Shown here in pieces: positions 57,024 through 64,000 of a stretch of 64,000 nucleotides of DNA. Position 1 is the stretch's first letter, and each line of letters starts with the position of its first letter. Origin of the DNA: an uncultured Draconibacterium sp. (lineage in GTDB: Bacteria > Bacteroidota > Bacteroidia > Bacteroidales > Prolixibacteraceae); NCBI RefSeq assembly GCF_963675585.1, contig NZ_OY776414.1:1219001-1283000 (forward strand). The letters run 5' to 3'. A program made the translations under genes and the position numbers. The notes under the pieces are model-generated. The model was not told the origin of the DNA. It ran no database searches and worked only from the letters and a program-made list of their open reading frames with translations.

Positions 57024-60000
57024 ATGCTAAATCGTTTAAAACATACGTCTGTGCTCCTGTTGGTTTTAGTGATAAATAGTGTTGCATTTGCATTTAACAC
57101 TGATGTGAATCCGGATCAAATCAGGTTTAATTACATTACTACAAATAATGGATTACCTCAAAATACCGTGGATTGTATATTAAAAGATAGTCGCGGATTT
57201 ATGTGGTTTGGCACCTGGAACGGAGTTTGCCGCTATGACGGGTACACATTTAAAACCTATCAGCGGAACCAGGGAATGCTTTCGCTGCCCGGCAACTTTA
57301 TTCAAACCCTTTGCGAAGATGATTTAGGAAACATTTGGGTTGGAACCAACAAGGGACTGGTTTATTTTGATTACAAAAAACTGAAGTTTGTTGCCCCGGA
57401 TTTGCTCAACGAAAATGTTGGGAATTTCTCGATAAACCACATTTTAAAAGATAAGAATGGTGATTTATGGGTGGCTACTGAAGAAAACGGTTTGTGGAAA
57501 ATTACGATTAACACGGATCAAAAAATACATAGTACAAAAGTTATTTCGGAAAAATTACAAAACAGAAACATAAATAATTTGTGCTTGTTGAATGGCGATT
57601 GTTTGTTTGTAGGTACCGAATTTGGTTTGGTTGTTTTAAATGTAAACGACACAAGTGTAAATACGGATTGGAAGCAAGTGGAAGAAGCTCTTGAAGGCCA
57701 GGATATATCAAAAGTTTATCTGGATTCAAGAGGCAATATTTGGGCAGGCACCTTTGGAAACGGTTTATTTATTTACGAAAAAAACAGCACAAATCCCCGG
57801 TATATCGGTGCTCAGGCCGATGTGGACACAGACTTAAATCATTTAACGGTTTACGATATTGTTGAAGACAACAATGGTATTGTTATAGTAGGAACACTTG
57901 GCGGCCTTAATTATTACAACTACCAAAACAAAACCTTTTCTCACCTTTCTGATGAAACAGAAACCGTAAAATATTTAAATAGCCCCTTTGTAAATTCATT
58001 GTATTCCGACAAAAGCGGGAACATTTGGATTGGTACGGAAATGGGAGGAGTAAATTATTATAATTCGTTTCAGAAACCATTTAATTCGATAAAACACGAT
58101 CCGAGTAATTACAATACAATCAGCCACAACACGGTTAACTCAATTTTTAAGGACAAAAATAATTTGTGGATTGGAACTGCAGGTGGCGGACTAAATAAGT
58201 TGTTTGCCAACGGAAAGCAAAATACCCGTTTTATATTTGATCCTGAAAATCCGGGAAGTTTAAACAGCAATTTTGTTTCTTCCATATTTAAAGACAGGCA
58301 CAATAATTTGTGGATTGGAACCTGGGGGGGCGGACTAAATTTGTTACTTTCCGAATACCGAAATGAGTTTCGGATTATTGTGAACGATCCTGCAAATTCC
58401 GGCAGCCTCTGCAACAGTTTTGTTTCGTCGCTTAAGGAACTTGACGAGCACCGAATACTGGTTGGCACCCGAGACGGGCTTGATATTTTTAATCCAACAA
58501 AAAATTCGTTTTTACATGTGCACGAAAAAATGCACATTGACAACGCCCTGGAAGTTGGATGTTTGTTAAGCGACCAAAACGACCGTATTTGGGTGGGTAC
58601 ACGAAATGGATTAATTCAACTTTCGCGAAAGGAATTACTGCGGTGCAATGATAATACTGAGTCTGTAGCATTTAAAAAATTTACAAATCAATCCAACGAC
58701 CCCGGTTCCTTGTCGGGTAATTATGTGATTTCGCTGCTTGAAACAAAAGATGGAACCATTTGGATTGGAACTTATGGTCATGGCATTTGTAAGTATCAGG
58801 AAAAGGACGGCCAGGATGTTTTTATCAATTATTCGGAAGAACAGGGACTTTGTAATAATGTTACCTATGCCATGGAAGAAGACAGGCAGGGAAATTTGTG
58901 GATCAGCACCGATAAAGGACTTTCAAAATTTAATCCGATTACCGAAGAGTTTCAAAATTTCTATACCAGCGATGGCCTTTTAAGCGATCAGTTTTACTGG
59001 GCTTCGTCATTTGCTGACGAAAACGGTGTTCTTTACTACGGTGGAATCGAAGGTTTAAATTATTTTCTTCCGGAGCAAATTGAACCCTATCCAAACACTC
59101 CGCAACCTGTGTTTACTGAATTTTCGGTATTTAACACTCCTGTAAAGGTTGGCGACAAATACCATTCGGAAATAATACTCAATGCGCCAATTGAAGCGAC
59201 CGATAAAATTAATTTATCGTATAAAGATGCCGTGTTCTCGATCGAATTTTCGGCACTCGATTATTTTCTGCCGAATAAAATAAAGTATGCCTATAAAATG
59301 GAAGGTGTAGATCAGGACTGGGTGGAAGTTCCTTCAAGCAGGCGTTTTGCAAATTACACCAACCTTTCGGGCGGCAATTACACGTTTAAAATAAAAGCGA
59401 CCAACAGCGATGGTATTTGGTCGGAAAATGAACGCGAATTACTTATATATGTAAATCCTCCTTTTTGGGAAACTGCATGGTTTCAGTTTCTGGCGGTTAT
59501 TGCAATCATATTTTTGGTAATGGCTTACATTCGTTATCGTACAAGGTTTTTGAAGGAACAAAAACAGAAGCTGGAAAAGCAGGTGCGCGAACGAACTTCA
59601 AAAATTGAAGAGCAAAAGGAAGAACTTGAAAAACAAAATCTACAGATTGCAAAACAGCGCGACGAAGTAATCGATCTGAATGAACAGGTAAAGTTGGTAA
59701 ACCAGTTGCGACTGCGGTTTTTTACCAATATTTCACATGAATTCAGGACTCCCTTAACGCTGATAATCGATCCGTTGGAACAGTTAATGCAAAACCTGAA
59801 AGACGATCAGAACGCCAGAAATACCATCTCTATCATTAATAGGAATGCCCAGCGATTATTGCATTTGATTAATCAGTTGCTTTATTTCAGACGAATTGAA
59901 ACCGGTAAATTAAATCTAAATGTAAGCATCGGCAATTTGGAAGATTTTCTTGGCGGAATATTTGAGTCGTTTAAAGATCTGGCTGAACATCAGCAAATAA

Positions 60001-61307
60001 ACTACCGGTTTATTTCTGCAAAAACTGATGAAGACACCTGGTTTGATGCCGAGAAAATTGAAAATGTATTTTACAACCTCCTTTCGAATGCATTTAAAAA
60101 CACACCGGTTTCAGGAAGCATTACCGTAAAAATGGAGTATATTAAAAACAATGGCCTAGATTGTATTCAGGCGCCATTTGTTTCAATTAGTGTTATTGAT
60201 TCCGGCTCCGGAATTTCAAAAGAACATTTACCAAATATATTCAACCGCTTTTACAAAGCCGAGCAAGGTGCCAAAGGTTCTAATTTTACCAGTTCCGGAA
60301 TAGGACTGGCTTTAACCTACGAAATTGTTCAGGCCTTGCACGGCGAAATAAAAGTAGAAAGCGAGCTTGGAAAAGGCAGTTTGTTTACGGTTTGTATTCC
60401 TTACTCAAAAGATCGTTTTTCTGCGGAAGAAATTAACGAAACGACTGTACCTAGCGATTTGAATCTGGAAGGACGTGTTAATGTTTTATCGGAGCACATT
60501 ATTGCACGCGAATCGGGGTACAAGGAAGAAAATGATGCGCAGGACGATAAATCAAAACCGACCTTGTTGATTGTTGAAGACAATTTTGATCTGCGCAGTT
60601 TTTTGCTTCAGACACTCCGCAATGAATACCGTGTTTTAGGCGCCGAAAATGGGAAAATTGGTTTGGAGATGGCCAAAAAATACTCGCCCGAATTGATTAT
60701 TAGTGACGTAATGATGCCCGTTATGGACGGAATTGAATTGTGCAGCAGGTTAAAGAAAAACATACAAACCAGCCACATCCCCATTGTTTTACTAACTGCA
60801 AAAAACATGGTTGAAAGCTGGATAGAGGGCCTGGAAACCGGCGCCGATGATTATATTCCAAAACCATTCAACTTACAGATTCTGCAGGTTAAAATGCGGA
60901 ATTTAATCGAATCGAGAAGAAAAATCAAACAATTATTTGGCAGCACCAGCGAAATTCCGGAAGATTACAAAATGTTGAATTCGCTTGATCAGGAATTTAT
61001 AAACAAAGCCTATAAAATTCTTGAACAAAAATTTGTCGAACATCAATTTTCGGTTGAACAGTTTGCCCAGGAAATGTTTGTTAGTCAAAGTTTGCTGTAC
61101 AAAAAAATTAAAGCGCTAACCGATTTAAATATCACCGATTTTATAAATTCATACAAATTAAAAAAGGCGGTGGAATTTATTAAAACCACAAACGATCCCA
61201 TGTCAGAAATTGCCTACAAAGTTGGATTTAACGATCCCAAATACTTTAGTCGTATTTTCAAAAAGTTTTATGGAATGAGTCCTAGCGAATTTTCAAAAAA
61301 CAAGTAA
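57024..61307 (+). CDS. Hybrid two-component system sensor/response regulator (HTCS)
   Basis: About 1427 residues. Signal/TM leader (MLNRLKHTSVLLLVLVINSV), two seven-bladed Reg_prop propellers (repeats such as GFMWFGTWNGVCRYDGYTF, GNIWIGTEMGGVNYY, GTIWIGTYGHGICKY), a Y_Y_Y domain (FKIKATNSDGIWSENERELLIYV), one transmembrane helix near 817-840, HisKA with phospho-His ~909 in ISHEFRTPLTLI, HATPase_c (SGSGISKEHLPNIF), a receiver domain with phospho-Asp ~1232 in IISDVMMPVMDG, and a C-terminal AraC helix-turn-helix. It senses glycan fragments in the periplasm and activates its locus, probably the genes just downstream. Confidence 0.95.
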   Translation: MLNRLKHTSVLLLVLVINSVAFAFNTDVNPDQIRFNYITTNNGLPQNTVDCILKDSRGFMWFGTWNGVCRYDGYTFKTYQRNQGMLSLPGNFIQTLCEDDLGNIWVGTNKGLVYFDYKKLKFVAPDLLNENVGNFSINHILKDKNGDLWVATEENGLWKITINTDQKIHSTKVISEKLQNRNINNLCLLNGDCLFVGTEFGLVVLNVNDTSVNTDWKQVEEALEGQDISKVYLDSRGNIWAGTFGNGLFIYEKNSTNPRYIGAQADVDTDLNHLTVYDIVEDNNGIVIVGTLGGLNYYNYQNKTFSHLSDETETVKYLNSPFVNSLYSDKSGNIWIGTEMGGVNYYNSFQKPFNSIKHDPSNYNTISHNTVNSIFKDKNNLWIGTAGGGLNKLFANGKQNTRFIFDPENPGSLNSNFVSSIFKDRHNNLWIGTWGGGLNLLLSEYRNEFRIIVNDPANSGSLCNSFVSSLKELDEHRILVGTRDGLDIFNPTKNSFLHVHEKMHIDNALEVGCLLSDQNDRIWVGTRNGLIQLSRKELLRCNDNTESVAFKKFTNQSNDPGSLSGNYVISLLETKDGTIWIGTYGHGICKYQEKDGQDVFINYSEEQGLCNNVTYAMEEDRQGNLWISTDKGLSKFNPITEEFQNFYTSDGLLSDQFYWASSFADENGVLYYGGIEGLNYFLPEQIEPYPNTPQPVFTEFSVFNTPVKVGDKYHSEIILNAPIEATDKINLSYKDAVFSIEFSALDYFLPNKIKYAYKMEGVDQDWVEVPSSRRFANYTNLSGGNYTFKIKATNSDGIWSENERELLIYVNPPFWETAWFQFLAVIAIIFLVMAYIRYRTRFLKEQKQKLEKQVRERTSKIEEQKEELEKQNLQIAKQRDEVIDLNEQVKLVNQLRLRFFTNISHEFRTPLTLIIDPLEQLMQNLKDDQNARNTISIINRNAQRLLHLINQLLYFRRIETGKLNLNVSIGNLEDFLGGIFESFKDLAEHQQINYRFISAKTDEDTWFDAEKIENVFYNLLSNAFKNTPVSGSITVKMEYIKNNGLDCIQAPFVSISVIDSGSGISKEHLPNIFNRFYKAEQGAKGSNFTSSGIGLALTYEIVQALHGEIKVESELGKGSLFTVCIPYSKDRFSAEEINETTVPSDLNLEGRVNVLSEHIIARESGYKEENDAQDDKSKPTLLIVEDNFDLRSFLLQTLRNEYRVLGAENGKIGLEMAKKYSPELIISDVMMPVMDGIELCSRLKKNIQTSHIPIVLLTAKNMVESWIEGLETGADDYIPKPFNLQILQVKMRNLIESRRKIKQLFGSTSEIPEDYKMLNSLDQEFINKAYKILEQKFVEHQFSVEQFAQEMFVSQSLLYKKIKALTDLNITDFINSYKLKKAVEFIKTTNDPMSEIAYKVGFNDPKYFSRIFKKFYGMSPSEFSKNK

Positions 61308-61867
61308 GTAGCTAGCTTTCAACTATAAATCAACCCCCACTACACATTCTTCCCAATTCGTCCACTACCTTTCCGAAATTGTCCTCCCCCCTTCTGCTTT
61401 ACCCGCCGTAATTTTATCCCAGTTTAAAAATGCGAACCAATTTAATTAATTATGAATAGAAACTTAACTAATCTCTTATCTGACTTATTTCATCACATAC
61501 CTGGAATAAGTTCCGCGCAACACACCAAATTGGGTTTGGTTTACAATGCGGGTTCTACGAGTGATCATCCCGTATTATATGGTTTTGAAAGGAACAATCA
61601 GCAGTACTCTTACGTAAATAGAGCGTAAATGTAGTCTGTCGAAAATACTTTTTAAAAGTATGTTTTGGCTAAAAAAATAACATTTCAAATGGGGTAAATA
61701 GAATATATGTGAGGGACGATTTTTCCACTTTTATCAATTTGTCCACCTCTATTATCTAATAGTGCTCAATGTTAAGAACTGTTAAAATTAATTTTATACC
61801 GCTGAAGATAAAGTAAAGAATCTTACGCAACTAATTATAAAAAATGAACTTAATCAAATTAAATTTT
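61308..61867. other. Long intergenic region after the HTCS
   Basis: About 560 nt. It contains a 58-codon open frame (61452-61628, see separate entry) and otherwise AT-rich DNA. No strong -33/-7 promoter was recognised; as the region lies before HTCS-controlled genes it should contain the regulator's binding sites, but I could not identify a convincing repeat. Confidence 0.5.
61452..61628 (+). CDS. Small open frame of unknown status
   Basis: 58 residues starting MNRNLTNLLSDLFHHIPGIS and ending QQYSYVNRA. Start ATG follows TTAATTAATT, with no Shine-Dalgarno. The composition is protein-like, but there is no motif, signal or neighbour evidence. It may be a chance frame or part of the leader of the following genes. 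Confidence 0.25.
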   Translation: MNRNLTNLLSDLFHHIPGISSAQHTKLGLVYNAGSTSDHPVLYGFERNNQQYSYVNRA

Positions 61868-63583
61868 ATGAAAAAAACTAAACTGTTTAGGCGCGTTCTA
61901 TACGCGTTAGTAATAGCAGCAGTTGGATTTTACGGGTGCGAACAGTTGGATGTTTATTCAATTGATGCTCCTTCCGATCTGCAGGACAGGATCGACTCAA
62001 TTGCAGATGCTAAAGCAGGTGTTGATACCGGAGATACTACTTACATCAATATCGCTACTGCGATAGTTGGACCTGAAGATAACAGTGCCGGTTGGTGGGC
62101 TTATTTCTCCGATTACTTCACTGTTCCTACAAACAAATTATTGCATTTGGAGTTTGTTAACCACGGTACAGGTATTAACAACTGGAATAACTGGAACCTT
62201 GCCATCGCCAATGAAGCAGATCGTGATGGAGACAACTATGCAGAGTACTTTTTACTTCGTTCTGATGCTTACGGCTGGGGCGGAGGAATGGCCGATGAAG
62301 GGTATGAATTCGATCTAGCCCTGGTATCTCATAATTATCCCGATACCGACGGAGATGGTGATATTTGGAATGACTTCCGTACTACTATGCAAGGTGCCAA
62401 TGTTTCTATTGATGTTGACCACTCTGCAACCGGTAATGTTTATGTTACAGCCACTGCGGTTGGTACAAATGGTACCGAACTGGTGATGACTTACAATCAA
62501 CCGGTTTCTGCAACTGCTGATATTGTGGCTTTCTTAGTTTGCGATGGTAGTTATTTCGAGATGAAAAAAGCATACCTTATTCCTTCTAAAGTTACAGTTG
62601 TTGAAGACTTCAATCCGGTTTCCATCACAGTTACAGGTGCTCCCGAGTTTGTTGAAATAGGCAACGAAGATTTCTGGGGCGATGCAGTAGCCACGGTTAC
62701 TTATGCTGACGGATCATCGGCTGAAGTTGATACGGCAGATCTGTCATTCACTGTTGTCCCTGAAATGACTACATTAGGAGAAAAGACAGTAGTTGTAGCT
62801 TACAGCAAAACGAAACAAGGCGAATACACGCAAGCAGTATCTACCTTCTATACCTTAGAAGTTACCAACTCTGTTTCAAGTCTGGAGGTTACTACTTTGC
62901 CAAATATTACAACATACTATTACTACAACAGCGATTCAATTGTATTTAATACAACCGGTCTTGTTGTTACAGCTACTTATTCCGACGGAACAACAGGAGT
63001 TTTAGGAAAGGACGCTTTGAAATTTGGCAAAATTCCAGCTGCCGAAGGTGCTCAAACGGTTGATATTTCTTATGTTGGTGCAACAAATACAGTAACAACA
63101 ACTTGCCCCTTAACTCTTGTACAAGGTTTAAGTCAGGTTGGTCTTACTGACATGACTACTCCTTGGTGGACTGCATTTCATCCTGACGTTGCAGTGGCAT
63201 CAGGTACCAGTACTACAATTACCATGTATTGCTACTCTAACGGAATTAGTAACTGGAACAGTCCAAGTACAATACTTCGCAAAGCTGACCTAACTGAAAA
63301 TGCTGTTGTTCGAATGGACAGTTTTGGATGGGGCGATGGCTATGGCACAGCGACTGTTACAAACGATTGGAATTGGGATGTTTTCGGACCAAATATTAGT
63401 GGATCGAAGATCGCCATTACGGTGAAAAACAATGGTGATAATACAGCCGATGTACGTTACGATGTTACTTACGCCAATGGTGATAAGCATTTTCAGGAGT
63501 ATGCGGGTTTAACCGTAGACAGTTCCGATTTGAATTGTGCACTCGTTTTAGAGGGAGCCTATCTTGTAATTGTAAATAACTAA
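61868..63583 (+). CDS. Putative surface glycan-binding lipoprotein with duplicated domain
   Basis: 571 residues from ATG 61868 (an ATG 24 nt upstream gives a longer leader). Lipoprotein signal MKKTKLFRRVLYALVIAAVG with lipobox FYGC. Domain A (~75-235) and domain B (~430-571) are internal repeats: GWWAYFSDYF ... GINNWNNWNLAIAN ... RSDAYGWGGG matches TPWWTAFHPD ... GISNWNSPSTILRK ... RMDSFGWGDG. Between them lie two ~80-residue modules with ATVTYADGSSAEVD and VTATYSDGTTGVLG, which look like bacterial Ig-like (Big_3) domains. DRDGDNYAEY and DTDGDGDIWND look like calcium loops. It precedes a SusC gene. Glycan binding is inferred from position and Trp-rich faces. Confidence 0.7.
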   Translation: MKKTKLFRRVLYALVIAAVGFYGCEQLDVYSIDAPSDLQDRIDSIADAKAGVDTGDTTYINIATAIVGPEDNSAGWWAYFSDYFTVPTNKLLHLEFVNHGTGINNWNNWNLAIANEADRDGDNYAEYFLLRSDAYGWGGGMADEGYEFDLALVSHNYPDTDGDGDIWNDFRTTMQGANVSIDVDHSATGNVYVTATAVGTNGTELVMTYNQPVSATADIVAFLVCDGSYFEMKKAYLIPSKVTVVEDFNPVSITVTGAPEFVEIGNEDFWGDAVATVTYADGSSAEVDTADLSFTVVPEMTTLGEKTVVVAYSKTKQGEYTQAVSTFYTLEVTNSVSSLEVTTLPNITTYYYYNSDSIVFNTTGLVVTATYSDGTTGVLGKDALKFGKIPAAEGAQTVDISYVGATNTVTTTCPLTLVQGLSQVGLTDMTTPWWTAFHPDVAVASGTSTTITMYCYSNGISNWNSPSTILRKADLTENAVVRMDSFGWGDGYGTATVTNDWNWDVFGPNISGSKIAITVKNNGDNTADVRYDVTYANGDKHFQEYAGLTVDSSDLNCALVLEGAYLVIVNN

Positions 63584-63601
63584 GCTAAAAATATATAAAC
63601 T

Positions 63602-64000
63602 ATGAAATATTTATATTTAATCCTGTTGGGATTCCTGGCGGTGGTACCGGCAACATATGCAGAAGGTATTGGCAATGCCGACCAGGTATCAATGGCTCAA
63701 CAAGACAACATAACAGTAAATGGTACAATCGTTGACGAAAACGGGGTATCGCTTCCGGGCGCAACCGTAGTTGAAAAAGGAACATCAAACGGTACCATTA
63801 CCGACATAGATGGAAAGTTCTCTCTGTCTGTTGCTTCAAATGCTGCACTCACAGTATCTTTTATCGGATACAAAAGTATCGAAGTAAACGTTGAAGGAAA
63901 AACTGATCTTGGCAACATTGCAATGGTTGCTGATATGATAGGACTCGAGCAAGTGGTAGTAGTTGGTTACGGAACACAACGCAAGGTTGACCTTACAGGA
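63602..64000 (+). CDS. SusC/RagA TonB-dependent transporter, N-terminal part (cut by window)
   Basis: First 133 residues. Signal peptide MKYLYLILLGFLAVVPATYA, no STN domain, then carboxypeptidase-D-like regulatory domain (VNGTIVDENGVSLPGATVVE, GTSNGTITDIDGKFSLSV) and the start of the TonB plug (GLEQVVVVGYGTQRKVDLTG). The frame runs off the right edge. Absence of STN contrasts with the ECF-linked SusC at 51602-54889, and fits control by the HTCS encoded upstream. Confidence 0.93.
   Translation, partial: MKYLYLILLGFLAVVPATYAEGIGNADQVSMAQQDNITVNGTIVDENGVSLPGATVVEKGTSNGTITDIDGKFSLSVASNAALTVSFIGYKSIEVNVEGKTDLGNIAMVADMIGLEQVVVVGYGTQRKVDLTG

Overview
The window reads as a chromosomal segment of a Bacteroidota bacterium, most likely a marine Marinilabiliales/Prolixibacteraceae-type organism; the exact genus is inference. 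Grounds seen in the sequence are AT-rich DNA, SusC/SusD pairs, an ECF sigma/FecR pair, a giant hybrid two-component regulator with a two-component propeller sensor, repeated Bacteroidota-type promoters (TTTG - about 19 nt - TAnnTTTG), and few Shine-Dalgarno sequences.

Positions 1-34,970 are mostly housekeeping genes in short operons separated by strong hairpin terminators. They include the end of a fused 2-oxoacid dehydrogenase E1 gene with flavodoxin, pyrG-yidC, a TetR regulator beside an outer-membrane protein, ribH, recF-dciA-like-mutarotase, ndk, an NrnA-like phosphoesterase followed by two FKBP lipoproteins and a membrane/Nudix fusion, asnA, tRNA-Arg(TCT), a methionine operon (aspartate kinase-metY-metA), elbB, a TatD-type hydrolase, tcdA, clpC, gyrA and a TPR protein. 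The methionine operon is preceded by an unannotated 30-codon Cys/Met-rich leader peptide and a hairpin that starts inside the leader stop codon.

Positions 35,050-38,450 are an insertion-sequence island. An IS4-type element whose transposase frame lacks a normal start codon lies beside an IS256-type element with clear terminal inverted repeats and an 8-bp target duplication. A possible integrase scrap follows.

Positions 38,460-45,190 hold a five-repeat DUF349 protein, a membrane-anchored reductive-dehalogenase-like ferredoxin protein, a decayed arsenate reductase/LMW phosphatase gene, an Xaa-Pro aminopeptidase and a cytidylate-kinase-like protein.

Positions 45,200-64,000 are polysaccharide utilisation loci. 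On the minus strand the order is ECF sigma, FecR, STN-domain SusC, SusD, a Tat-exported cysteine-rich protein, a GH127 beta-L-arabinofuranosidase-type lipoprotein and a sodium/solute symporter. This is a coherent sense-bind-hydrolyse-import module. On the plus strand a hybrid two-component regulator is followed by a two-domain putative glycan-binding lipoprotein and the start of a second SusC, cut by the window edge.
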